A stretch of 64,000 nt of DNA. It comes from Desulfonema magnum. GTDB taxonomy: Bacteria; Desulfobacterota; Desulfobacteria; Desulfobacterales; 4be13. Shown here in pieces: positions 46,593 through 54,498 of the stretch. Location of the stretch: contig NZ_CP061800.1 in the NCBI RefSeq assembly GCF_017377395.1, forward strand, positions 7,089,633 through 7,153,632, in the 5' to 3' direction. Made by a program: the position numbers and the translations under genes. Position 1 is the stretch's first letter, and each line of letters starts with the position of its first letter. The notes under the pieces are model-generated. The model was not told where the DNA came from and did not search any database. It was given only the letters and a program-made list of their open reading frames with translations.

Positions 46593-47822
46593 TGCTGACT
46601 TAAGAAGTTTCAGGCGGATCCGGAGTGCAAAAATTTTATTTTTGCAATTGCGAAAAAGCATTTTTCGCACTCCGGAGAATTTCGCCTGCTCTTAAGTCAG
46701 CAGTATTGCCCCTTAATGCTGACCAATGCCAATGCTGCTGACTTAAGAAGTTTCAGGCGGATCCGGAGTGCAAAAATTTTATTTTTGCAATTGCGAAAAA
46801 GCATTTTTCGCACTCCGGAGAATTTCGCCTGCTCTTAAGTCAGCAGTATTGCCCCGGTAGTGTTCTAAAACTGGACTTAAACTTTTTAACCCATTGAATC
46901 AATTTGGCAAATATCGGGGCAAGTCCAGTTTTAGAACACCACCTATTGCCCCTTAATGCTGACCAATGCCAATGCTGCTGACTTAAGAAGTTTCAGGCGG
47001 ATCCGGAGTGCAAAAATTTTATTTTTGCAATTGCGAAAAAGCATTTTTCGCACTCCGGAGAATTTCGCCTGCTCTTAAGTCAGCAGTATTGCCCCTTAAT
47101 GCTGACCAATGCCAATGCTGCTGACTTAAGAAGTTTCAGGCGGATCCGGTGTGCAAAAATTTTATTTTTGCAATTGCGAAAAAGCATTTTTCGCACTCCG
47201 GAGAATTTCGCCTGCTCTTAAGTCAGCAGTATTGCCCCTTAATGCTGACCAATGCCAATGCTGCTGACTTAAGAAGTTTCAGGCGGATCCGGAGTGCAAA
47301 AATTTTATTTTTGCAATTGCGAAAAAGCATTTTTCGCACTCCGGAGAATTTCGCCTGCTCTTAAGTCAGCAGTATTGCCCCTTAATGCTGACCAATGCCA
47401 ATGCTGCTGACTTAAGAAGTTTCAGGCGGATCCGGTGTGCAAAAATTTTATTTTTGCAATTGCGAAAAAGCATTTTTCGCACTCCGGAGAATTTCGCCTG
47501 CTCTTAAGTCAGCAGTATTGCCCCTTAATGCTGACCAATGCCAATGCTGCTGACTTAAGAAGTTTCAGGCGGATCCGGTGTGCAAAAATTTTATTTTTGC
47601 AATTGCGAAAAAGCATTTTTCGCACTCCGGAGAATTTCGCCTGCTCTTAAGTCAGCAGTATCGCCCCTTAATGCTGACAAATGCCAATGCTGCTGACTTA
47701 AGAAATTTCGGGCGGATCCGGAGTGCAAAAATTTTATTTTTGCAATTGCGAAAAAGCATTTTTCGCACTCCGGAGAATTTCGCCTGCTCTTAAGTCAGCA
47801 GTATTGCCCCTTAATACTGACT
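46593..47822. repeat. eight tandem 143-bp nested-palindrome units
   Basis: Eight copies start at 46593, 46736, 46976, 47119, 47262, 47405, 47548 and 47691. The period is 143 bp except where a mobile element interrupts after copy 2. Each unit is a long interrupted palindrome: TGCTGACTTAAGA / TCTTAAGTCAGCA outside, CAGGCG / CGCCTG next and CCGGAGTGC / GCACTCCGG inside, around an AT-rich centre. Copies are almost identical, with G-to-T changes at one position. Open frames of 71 residues are repeat translations. Confidence 0.96.
46856..46943. mobile_element. 88-bp element with 23-bp inverted ends and 9-bp target duplication, nested in the array
   Basis: The ends, starting GGTAGTGTTCTAAAACTGG, match the inverted right end at 22 of 23 positions. 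TATTGCCCC stands at 46847-46855 and again at 46944-46952, whereas the uninterrupted array units have it once. Removing 97 bases restores the 143-bp period. This is a direct record of insertion. Confidence 0.95.
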
Positions 47823-47862
47823 TCCGCAATTACGAAGCAGATTTATGGGCGTGTGCCAAACT

Positions 47863-48018
47863 CAGTAGATCGAAAAGTTTTCGGGCTGTCGCGGGACAGA
47901 CACGGCGAACGGGGAAGAAACCCGGCTTTTTCCGGCGGGGGGAGCCTTCTGTCCGGGGGAAAAAAAGCCGGGTTTCTCTGCCATGCCGCACACAGTCCGG
48001 AAACTTTTCGATCTACTG
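47863..48018. mobile_element. 156-bp inverted-repeat element inserted into a GGAGTGCCAAACT hairpin
   Basis: The ends are CAGTAGATCGAAAAGTTT and the inverted AAACTTTTCGATCTACTG. The flanks are AAACT on both sides (47858-47862 and 48019-48023). Deleting the element and one flank restores GTGCCAAACTGTAAGTTTAG, the hairpin repeat found elsewhere. The interior carries GAAACCCGGCTTTTT and its inverse, linking the AAACCCGGC core family to transposition. Confidence 0.88.
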
Positions 48019-48059
48019 AAACTGTAAGTTTAGCACTCCTCCTTATATATTTCCCCTGC

Positions 48060-48165
48060 GAAGGGCGGAAAAACCCGGCTTTTTCCTGCGAGGGAGAGAG
48101 AGCATCATCCCGGGAAAAAACCCGGGTTTATTTTCCGGTATGCCAAACTGTAAGTTTGGCACTCC
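48060..48165. repeat. AAACCCGGCTTTTTCC hairpin plus GGAGTGCCAAACT hairpin half
   Basis: AAAACCCGGCTTTTTCC is followed by GGAAAAAACCCGGGTTTATT, a degenerate core pair. TGCCAAACTGTAAGTTTGGC then forms a hairpin just before the solute-binding protein stop. Confidence 0.75.
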
Positions 48166-48174
48166 TCCTTAATA

Positions 48175-48903
48175 TTAAGGCTGCCAATCATCATATGGGA
48201 GATCAATAGTTCCCATTATCTTCTGATATCTGCCGCTTTTCCGTAATTTGTTTATGGCTGATGTCAGAATTTTATCTGTTTCGCCCCCTCTTCCTCCTTT
48301 TGGCAGCACAATTTTGACTTCAAACCTTTTATATAACTTTCTTCTGATATTTTTAAAATTATATTTTTTTATGAGCGGGTCACAGGCTGTATCAGCAAAA
48401 ATAAAACCATCTGTTCTTCCCATATCAGCCTTTATCAGACTGTTCTTAATCTTTGAAGACGGATGAACAGGAAAATCAAAATATCGCACATGGGCCAGAT
48501 CCGTCTCTATGTAATAATTTTTAAGATGCGCTTTATTAATTGCTTTGTTTTTATTTGAATACAGAACAAAATTGACATGGAAAATCGTTTCAGTAGAATA
48601 GTCATAATCCAGGGTTTCTTCTCTGAGAGCAGGGTTTTTTATCAGCGGCAGATGAAAATCCGCCTTACCGCTTGTGACATAATATACAGACCTTTTGAAG
48701 GGAACCACCCTGATATCTGTTTTGTGACCGGATACCTCAGCTATGGCTTTCACCAAATCTACTAAAACGCCTTTGTCCTTACTTTCAGCATGTATCGGCA
48801 TCTGTGCAATGCTCGCTTTGAGATCTTTTGCCGATGCTGTCACTCCGATAATCATACATAGTATTGCAGGCAACAAAATTATTATTCTGATAAAAATAAG
48901 CAT
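48175..48903 (-). CDS. periplasmic solute-binding protein, family 3 type
   Basis: A protein of about 242 residues with a signal peptide (MLIFIRIIILLPAILCMIIGVTASA) and the SBP_bac_3-like fold: KDKGVLVDLVKAIAEVSGHKTDIRVVPFKRSVYYVTSGKAD, with a C-terminal TDKILTSAINKLRKSGRYQKIMG. Such proteins bind amino acids or similar ligands. The start at 48903 follows GAGGGGG at good spacing. An alternative ATG at 48924 overlaps the chemoreceptor stop codon (ATGA). Being coupled to the chemoreceptor, it may be a ligand-presenting partner for chemotaxis rather than transport; that is inference. Confidence 0.85.
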   Translation of the reverse strand: MLIFIRIIILLPAILCMIIGVTASAKDLKASIAQMPIHAESKDKGVLVDLVKAIAEVSGHKTDIRVVPFKRSVYYVTSGKADFHLPLIKNPALREETLDYDYSTETIFHVNFVLYSNKNKAINKAHLKNYYIETDLAHVRYFDFPVHPSSKIKNSLIKADMGRTDGFIFADTACDPLIKKYNFKNIRRKLYKRFEVKIVLPKGGRGGETDKILTSAINKLRKSGRYQKIMGTIDLPYDDWQP

Positions 48904-48920
48904 ATAAACCCCCTCTGATT

Positions 48921-50726
48921 TCATCCTTTGTTGATTTTAGACGTTTCAAGTTCAGCAGACGTATTTTTGATTCGCTGATATGGTAAATTCAGGGGAACCC
49001 TGCCTGGCCTCATGTTTTGTTGTCTGCTCCCGATCAGACTTGCCAATTTTTCAACAATGCCCTGCATCTGAGCAGCCTGCGCTTTCATTTCCTCAGAAGT
49101 GCCGGCCGATTCTTCCGCATTTGCCGCATTCTGCTGGGTTATTTTATCTATGTCAAGAACGGCGATGTTAATTTGTCCGACTTCTTCGGCCTGATCATCA
49201 GAGGCCAGAGATATTTCCCCGACCAACGCTTTTATCTTTGAAACGCCCTCCGCAGACCGGGTAAAAGCGCTCTGGGTCTTTTTCAGACGCCCTAATGCAT
49301 TATTGATTTCTCCTCTTGTTTCTTCGATCCTGCCGGCAGTATTCTCCGCTGATGTCGCAGCTCTTATAGCCAGATTTCTCACCTCATCTGCCACAATTGC
49401 AAATCCGGCTCCGGCTTCACCAGCCCTGACAGCTTCAACCCCTGCGTTCAGGGCCAGCAAATTGGTCTGAAATGAAATATCCTCAATTATACTGAGGATT
49501 TTATGAGCCTCCTCGCTCTTATCTGATATTTGTTTCATGGAGAATGTAAGTTCGGACATGGCTCGGTTAGCGTCATCCATATCCTTTTTCAGACCGCTGA
49601 CAATATGATTTGCCTGGTTTGCGTTTTCAGCATTTGTCCTGGTTTTGGCTGATATTTCCTCCAATGAGGCGGAGGTCTCTTCAAGGGAGGATGCCTGTTT
49701 CGATGATTCATCAGCCAGAGACTGACTATCTGAAGAAAGTGCTTCCGATACAAAAACCATTTGCCTGCTCACTTCTTCAAGATCAGTGACAGCCCGATTG
49801 ATCACCTTAAAAACATTATTTGTTATCAGCCAGGGAACGAGAGAAAGCAGCATAATACCCGACAGTCCCAGTAAAAAAGATATGTTCCTCATATGTTTTA
49901 CCGCTTCGAGAACTTCATTTGCCGGAGTAGCTGCAACCAAAAGCCATCCTTTTTTATCGTAAGTCGCCAAATAGGCGATTTTGTGGGTTCCTTGAAAATC
50001 ATAAACAAACTGACCTGTTTTTTGCGCCAGCATTTTCTCCCCAAAGTCGTAATTATAAATGCTGTTTTTCAGGATAAATTTTTTGTTCGGGTGTGCCACA
50101 ATATTTCCCTTCGAATCTGTCAGATATAAGTAACCTGTTTTGCCAATAGTGACTTTGCTGAGGAAAATATCGGAGAACACGGCCAGATCAACGGATATTC
50201 CGATAATCCCGACAAATCCTCCTTCAGAGATTACGGGAGCAGTGGTCAGGAATATGGATTTGTCCGTGACAGGCGATATGATGACATCACTCGTCCAGAC
50301 CTCACCTTGTCTGGCTTTTTCCACATTTAGCTGAATACCGGAAATTTCGAGCATATCAACACCGATCTGCTCACCCTTTATGGTATCCATGAACAGTTTT
50401 CCATTGGTGTCAGCTAAGAAAAGATTTTCATAAAACGGAGAAATTTTATGGTATTTCATCAGCCTGGTCAGGGCTTCCTGCATACGCTGTCCTTTGCATG
50501 CAGCCTGAAATATGCCGTTTTCACTAAAAAAAATTGCTCTTCTTTCATGCTCATTTATCCAAATTTCCAATTCGTCAACAGCCATATGGGTAATGGTCTT
50601 CATGTTTTTATTTTGCCAAAAAATGATGCCATCTGATGCTATCAGGTAAGACACAATTGCCGAGGTACTGACGAAAATAATCGCTATGGGAATAATCGTA
50701 ACCAGTAGTTTATTTTGAAAATTCAT
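48921..50726 (-). CDS. methyl-accepting chemotaxis protein with double Cache sensor domain
   Basis: A 601-residue chemoreceptor. There is an N-terminal transmembrane segment (about 8-30) and a periplasmic dCache-type sensor (about 35-275, with ISPVTDKSIFLTTAPVI and GYLYLTDSKGNIVAHPNKKFIL). A second membrane segment (ISFLLGLSGIMLLSLVPWLI) precedes the cytoplasmic coiled coil, whose signalling tip is VEAVRAGEAGAGFAIVADEVRNLA. A recognisable HAMP domain is not evident after the second membrane segment. There is no C-terminal pentapeptide for CheR binding. The solute-binding protein gene overlaps its stop codon. Confidence 0.93.
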   Translation of the reverse strand: MNFQNKLLVTIIPIAIIFVSTSAIVSYLIASDGIIFWQNKNMKTITHMAVDELEIWINEHERRAIFFSENGIFQAACKGQRMQEALTRLMKYHKISPFYENLFLADTNGKLFMDTIKGEQIGVDMLEISGIQLNVEKARQGEVWTSDVIISPVTDKSIFLTTAPVISEGGFVGIIGISVDLAVFSDIFLSKVTIGKTGYLYLTDSKGNIVAHPNKKFILKNSIYNYDFGEKMLAQKTGQFVYDFQGTHKIAYLATYDKKGWLLVAATPANEVLEAVKHMRNISFLLGLSGIMLLSLVPWLITNNVFKVINRAVTDLEEVSRQMVFVSEALSSDSQSLADESSKQASSLEETSASLEEISAKTRTNAENANQANHIVSGLKKDMDDANRAMSELTFSMKQISDKSEEAHKILSIIEDISFQTNLLALNAGVEAVRAGEAGAGFAIVADEVRNLAIRAATSAENTAGRIEETRGEINNALGRLKKTQSAFTRSAEGVSKIKALVGEISLASDDQAEEVGQINIAVLDIDKITQQNAANAEESAGTSEEMKAQAAQMQGIVEKLASLIGSRQQNMRPGRVPLNLPYQRIKNTSAELETSKINKG

Positions 50727-50777
50727 TTTTTTCCCCTAACTTTTCTCTGACGGAATATTTAAAGCAGCAGACTCTGT

Positions 50778-51710
50778 TTAAAGGGTCGCCCTCTTTCTCG
50801 CCTGCAGCATTTGGTAATACTCATAGGTCTTTCGTATTCCGTCCACAAATGGCGTGTATTCAAATTTTAAAATACGTTGAATCTTATCGCCGGAATATAC
50901 AAGATGGCTGTCCGGGGGAAAAGGCAGGGGGATAGCATTCTCATTCATCTCAGCAATGCTCATCCTCATGGTCTTCAGCTTTTTTCCGCTGAGTTCTTCA
51001 AGCAGCTCAATCCATCTTTCATATGAAATCAGTTCTTTGCCGGAGATGTTAAATGCCTCGTTAAAAACATTCTCATTTCCAAGACATCTGAGAATAATTT
51101 TTGCCACATCCTCCACCCATGTGAAACTGAAAAGAGCGAGCGCATTATTCGGTATGATGATCGGTTTGTTATTTCTTAAAAGATCAAAAAAATAGGATTC
51201 TCTGGGAGCATAATTGTATTTTCCGTAGATAATTGCAGGGCGCAGACATGTCCAAGTGATGCCCTTAGCTTTGCATTCTTTCTCAAGTTTGCATTCCGCA
51301 AGCCACTTGTTCATCCCGTAATCTGCATACGGGCCTAATTCCGGATGAAGCGTCAGAACCTTCGGCGCGTCTTCTTTAATGGGCAGATCAAAACGGTTCT
51401 CATAAATCGAGGTGGTGCTGATAAAGATATAATGGGACAAAGTTCCCGGAAGGGATCGGAGCATTTTTTCGATATGATCAGGCGTATATCCGCAAAAATC
51501 AATCAGGGCGTGCCATTCTTTCTCCGGTATTGTTTTTCTTATCTGATCTTCGTCTTCCCTGTCTCCGACAAGTTCTGTAACCTCTTTCCATCCCAGAGGA
51601 ATATTTCCCCGATTATAAACAAACACATTATAGTCTTTTGTTTTTAAGAGTTCTTCAACAAAAACTCTTCCTGCGAAATAGCTTCCCCCGATAATCAATA
51701 TATTTTTCAA
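50778..51710 (-). CDS. NAD-dependent epimerase/dehydratase family protein
   Basis: A 310-residue Rossmann-fold protein of the extended SDR type. The N-terminal nucleotide loop is ILIIGGSYFAGRVFVEELL. The active-site region has ISTTSIYENR and YGMNKWLAE (Tyr-x3-Lys as YGMNK). LRPAIIYGKYN and FSFTWVEDVAKII complete the pattern. It resembles the atypical group with GGTxFxG-like loops that includes chloroplast mRNA-binding-like proteins. The substrate is unknown. It is the last gene on this strand after DUF4037, separated by a short ACAAATT heptamer array. Confidence 0.85.
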   Translation of the reverse strand: MKNILIIGGSYFAGRVFVEELLKTKDYNVFVYNRGNIPLGWKEVTELVGDREDEDQIRKTIPEKEWHALIDFCGYTPDHIEKMLRSLPGTLSHYIFISTTSIYENRFDLPIKEDAPKVLTLHPELGPYADYGMNKWLAECKLEKECKAKGITWTCLRPAIIYGKYNYAPRESYFFDLLRNNKPIIIPNNALALFSFTWVEDVAKIILRCLGNENVFNEAFNISGKELISYERWIELLEELSGKKLKTMRMSIAEMNENAIPLPFPPDSHLVYSGDKIQRILKFEYTPFVDGIRKTYEYYQMLQARKRATL

Positions 51711-51725
51711 CGTCCGGTCTCCCTC

Positions 51726-51766
51726 ATTTCACAAATCACAAATTACAAATTACAAATTACAAATTA
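51726..51766. repeat. ACAAATT heptamer array
   Basis: Five units of ACAAATT/ACAAATC lie between the DUF4037 and epimerase genes, touching the DUF4037 stop codon. Confidence 0.9.
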
Positions 51767-52693
51767 CCCAATCCAGACATCCCGCTGTCGTAAATTTTTA
51801 TCCCTGATTTTTGCATGAACAACCGGCCCGTGATCAAGGAGAAAATCGCTGGCTGAGTCACTCAGCCTTTCCTGATGAAGCATTCTTATGACGGCTGCGC
51901 TTATCTCTTCGATAATGTCATTTTTTGTTTCATAGTTATGAGAAGCTGCCATATCGTCAATTTTCTGATGCAGAAATTTTCCGAGGAGGGGAAGCTCACA
52001 GAGGGCATGATGGCTCCATTTATAATAAGGCATATATTGCCTGTTCAGGAGAAAGACCAGAGACATGATATCTGTGCAGAACTGGGTTTCCGCATATTGG
52101 GCCGCATAATATGCTTTTCGTCGGACAGACCGCATATAATTATACTGACCGGACTGGGCAGCCGTCATACATCTCGCGGCAATCTTTACCAGTCTGATAT
52201 CTTCAGGATAGAAACCGAGCAATTCCTTTCTGATTTGGGAGAACTGTCCCGGGGGATCATAAAACACCCTGCCGTTGGTACATGATGAAAGGTAAGCTTC
52301 AGGAAGGCAAAGCCATTGTTCCGGGGTTTTTGGCGCATGCGGAAGCCCGATGAATTTTCTGTAAAACGTGCCGATTTCAAACACACCGACTCTTCCTTTG
52401 CCCCACGGACTGGCGATTCGCTCACATCCGTTAAAATATTTGGGGAGTCGCTGATATTCAAGGTGAAGCGCGTGGCCTATGATTTCAAAATCCGCCTTAT
52501 TGAGCCAGAGACAGAAGCAAGGTCCCCAGTCGTGATCTCTTGAAATCCCGTCGTCAAATCCGTAGCACTCGGACCCGTCTCCCACAAGGCCCGCTGCAAT
52601 ACGATCCTGATATTGAGGGAACTTCTCTTTTATCATCCTCGCGCCGTATTTTCTGTAATAGCTTTCAGCCAGTTCCAATCCTTTCATCACCAC
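51764..52693 (-). CDS. DUF4037 domain protein (nucleotidyltransferase-like)
   Basis: A 309-residue protein. The N-terminal part, RIAAGLVGDGSECYGFDDGISRDHDWGPCFCLWL, has the G-S-x-x-x-G...D-x-D layout of the nucleotidyltransferase fold, as expected for DUF4037. The C-terminal half is helical (YNYMRSVRRKAYYAAQYAETQF). DUF4037 proteins often have DUF4125 genes as neighbours, and one lies 1.3 kb upstream here. The biochemical role is unknown. It begins 13 bases after the extended end of the preceding gene, suggesting one operon. Confidence 0.82.
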   Translation of the reverse strand: MVMKGLELAESYYRKYGARMIKEKFPQYQDRIAAGLVGDGSECYGFDDGISRDHDWGPCFCLWLNKADFEIIGHALHLEYQRLPKYFNGCERIASPWGKGRVGVFEIGTFYRKFIGLPHAPKTPEQWLCLPEAYLSSCTNGRVFYDPPGQFSQIRKELLGFYPEDIRLVKIAARCMTAAQSGQYNYMRSVRRKAYYAAQYAETQFCTDIMSLVFLLNRQYMPYYKWSHHALCELPLLGKFLHQKIDDMAASHNYETKNDIIEEISAAVIRMLHQERLSDSASDFLLDHGPVVHAKIRDKNLRQRDVWIG

Positions 52694-52705
52694 GCATCCT
52701 CAGAT

Positions 52706-52798
52706 TTATTCGTATTCCAGCACATAAACACTGTCTGTTCCCAAATAGTTCCCCGCATCAATCTGCTCATTTATCTTTCTTCCTGTGTCCGCACTCAC
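52706..52798 (-). pseudogene. in-frame continuation of the YgiT domain after a TAG codon
   Basis: After the TAG at 52801-52799 the same frame stays open for 30 codons to a TAA. It reads VSADTGRKINEQIDAG and ends YVLEYE, which looks like the normal C-terminal helix of MqsA/YgiT-type zinc-finger proteins after their second CxxC. This is either a recent nonsense mutation or a readthrough product. Confidence 0.7.
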
Positions 52799-53284
52799 CT
52801 ATTTTTCACCGCATTGCAGGCACAGTCCCGCAGGAACATTTTTTATCACATAGAGTTGCCCTTTAAGCCGGTAATCAAAATTCCCAACCGTTATTTCCTT
52901 TATTTCTCCGCCACAGAAAAAGCATTTTCCGAATCTGTCAACCATGTCCTTACCTTTTAATTTGCTTCTGTTTTCGGGATCTTCCCACATCGGAGGAGAT
53001 GGGACGTAGGCAAAAAGTATGATGAGCCAGTCATTTTTTCCACGAGCGCACATAACATGGATTAGTTTTTCTCCGGAATATCCCAGGATAAGAAAACTGT
53101 CACCCCTCATAGGATTCTGATGGATTTCAATGATCTTACCATTAGAAATGGCATCCTCTGTCTCCTGAATAGTGAGTTTTCTTGCCATGAGAAATCTGAT
53201 GACGTGTTCAGATATATGATATTGTCGGTTTTCTGCCTTGTTTCTGATCCAGGCTATGGTCGGCGATTTTTTTGTGTCCGTCAT
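52799..53284 (-). CDS. DUF4258 toxin-like domain fused to a YgiT-type zinc finger, ends at a TAG
   Basis: A 161-residue protein with two parts. Residues 15-100 are DUF4258 (YHISEHVIRFLMARKLTIQE, then FLILGYSGEKLIHVMCA), a compact fold placed with RelE/BECR-type toxins. Residues 118-161 are a YgiT/MqsA-type zinc finger (CFFCGGEIKE...VPAGLCLQCGEK) with both CxxC pairs. The two domains usually lie on adjacent toxin and antitoxin genes; here they share one chain. The frame stops at TAG directly after CGEK, with a family-like tail continuing in frame to 52706. It overlaps the preceding gene by four bases (ATGA). Confidence 0.85.
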   Translation of the reverse strand: MTDTKKSPTIAWIRNKAENRQYHISEHVIRFLMARKLTIQETEDAISNGKIIEIHQNPMRGDSFLILGYSGEKLIHVMCARGKNDWLIILFAYVPSPPMWEDPENRSKLKGKDMVDRFGKCFFCGGEIKEITVGNFDYRLKGQLYVIKNVPAGLCLQCGEK

Positions 53285-53688
53285 GATGTGGCATTTATGG
53301 TGATATTTTCAATATCAGGAATAAAGGGTCTGATCGCCTGAATTTCGTTTGAGATGGCAGGCCGCCACTGAACAGAATAAATATCGTCGCCAAAAAGCGG
53401 CTTTAGCTGGAACTTTGCGACACGCATAGGCTCAGGCGTATTAGGGAAATGCTCGATCCAGAGGAGATGCTCAATATCCAGTTTCAATTCTTTACAAACC
53501 CATTTTCCCAGGCTTTCAGCACAGTTTGTTTTAAGAATTCTGCCTTTTGACCGAACAGCAAAAAGAATAACAGGTCTGAAATGAATCATATCGGGCTGGC
53601 TTACAGAAAGGTCTATGACTCTCACCCGCCATGCGTGCGCCCACCTGCCAACACCCGGCAAACGATATGTTTTGTCGTGAAGAATCAA
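53281..53688 (-). CDS. unidentified protein translated together with the DUF4258-YgiT gene
   Basis: A 135-residue protein whose stop codon overlaps the next start (ATGA). It reads MILHDKTYRLPGVGRWAHAWRVRVIDLS, later KWVCKELKLDIEHLLWIEHFP and FGDDIYSVQWRPAISNEIQAIRPFIPDI. There is no signal peptide, membrane segment or motif I recognise. The predicted mix of strand and helix, and the linkage to a toxin-type fusion, would fit a partner of that protein. Repeats directly precede it. Confidence 0.7.
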   Translation of the reverse strand: MILHDKTYRLPGVGRWAHAWRVRVIDLSVSQPDMIHFRPVILFAVRSKGRILKTNCAESLGKWVCKELKLDIEHLLWIEHFPNTPEPMRVAKFQLKPLFGDDIYSVQWRPAISNEIQAIRPFIPDIENITINATS

Positions 53689-53700
53689 TGTTTTTCAAGC

Positions 53701-53925
53701 TCCCAAAGTTCTCGTTCCCAGGCTCTGCCTGGGAATACATACCCGAGGCTCCGCCTCGTGTGTCGTCGTTCGAACTGTCCGAGCGATAATTCACATAAAA
53801 TGCCATATGAGGCAGAGCCTCGGGCGTCACATCCGGCCAATGTTTTACATAAAATGCTATCGAGGCGGAGCCTCGGGTATGCGTTCCCAGGCGGAGCCTG
53901 GGAACGAGGGATACTTATGCTTTGT
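53701..53925. repeat. palindromic repeat family CCCAGGCTCTGCCTGGG / GAGGCTCCGCCTC
   Basis: Two composite units contain GTTCCCAGGCTCTGCCTGGG, GAGGCTCCGCCTCG and their inverted forms, each a small perfect hairpin. The same family appears twice at 56265-56695. Confidence 0.92.
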
Positions 53926-53929
53926 TTCT

Positions 53930-54493
53930 TCATCTGCTCAGATAAGTTTCAGCATGATCCAAATCCCTATATCCGCCTTCTGTTACCATTCGCCGGAGCA
54001 TCAGCAACGCGAGATTTTCACCCTTATCCGCGGCAGTTTTCACATTTTTATAGTATAATTGAATGGTCTGGTCACTGTAAGTTTCCAATTCGCTTCTGAG
54101 ATATACGGAAAAATTGCTTCCGTCGCCGCTGGGGTCAGTGCTTCGGCAGGTGTGATAATAAATTGCAGGATATTTATTTCTTATTTCTTCCTGCCAAGTT
54201 GTTTCGATCTCAACGATGTGATCCATGAGCGGATGAGATTTTAACGGGGGGATCAGATTATCCATTCTGGCATATTTTTCAGTGAGGAGGTTCCGCCCTC
54301 TTTCCTGGGCGATTTTCAGATCATTCAGATAGGATTCAAGCATCTCCTTTGTCCAGGCGTCATAAATGCTGGCGCGAATCTTTCGAAAGGTGTCCGGAGA
54401 ATTCTGGCACGATGCGGGCGAGGCACTCTGCACCCGGGAAAACATATCCCACTCAATATCAAGTATATATTGTATAAGATTCTGATTATCCAT
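53930..54493 (-). CDS. DUF4125 family protein
   Basis: A 187-residue helical protein. QNLIQYILDIEWDMFSRVQ, then SPDTFRKIRASIYDAWTKEMLESYLNDL and YPAIYYHTCRSTDPSGDGSNFSVYLRSELETY are characteristic of DUF4125. Function is unknown; the family often occurs beside DUF4037, as here. The start at 54493 is six bases after the VWA gene stop codon, so the two are co-translated; an in-frame ATG five codons earlier overlaps the VWA gene end. Confidence 0.82.
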   Translation of the reverse strand: MDNQNLIQYILDIEWDMFSRVQSASPASCQNSPDTFRKIRASIYDAWTKEMLESYLNDLKIAQERGRNLLTEKYARMDNLIPPLKSHPLMDHIVEIETTWQEEIRNKYPAIYYHTCRSTDPSGDGSNFSVYLRSELETYSDQTIQLYYKNVKTAADKGENLALLMLRRMVTEGGYRDLDHAETYLSR

Positions 54494-54498
54494 AATTA

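Noticed and set aside
47149-47793. Four overlapping 71-residue frames in the 143-bp array
   Set aside because: They are identical translations of the palindrome units with no start signals.
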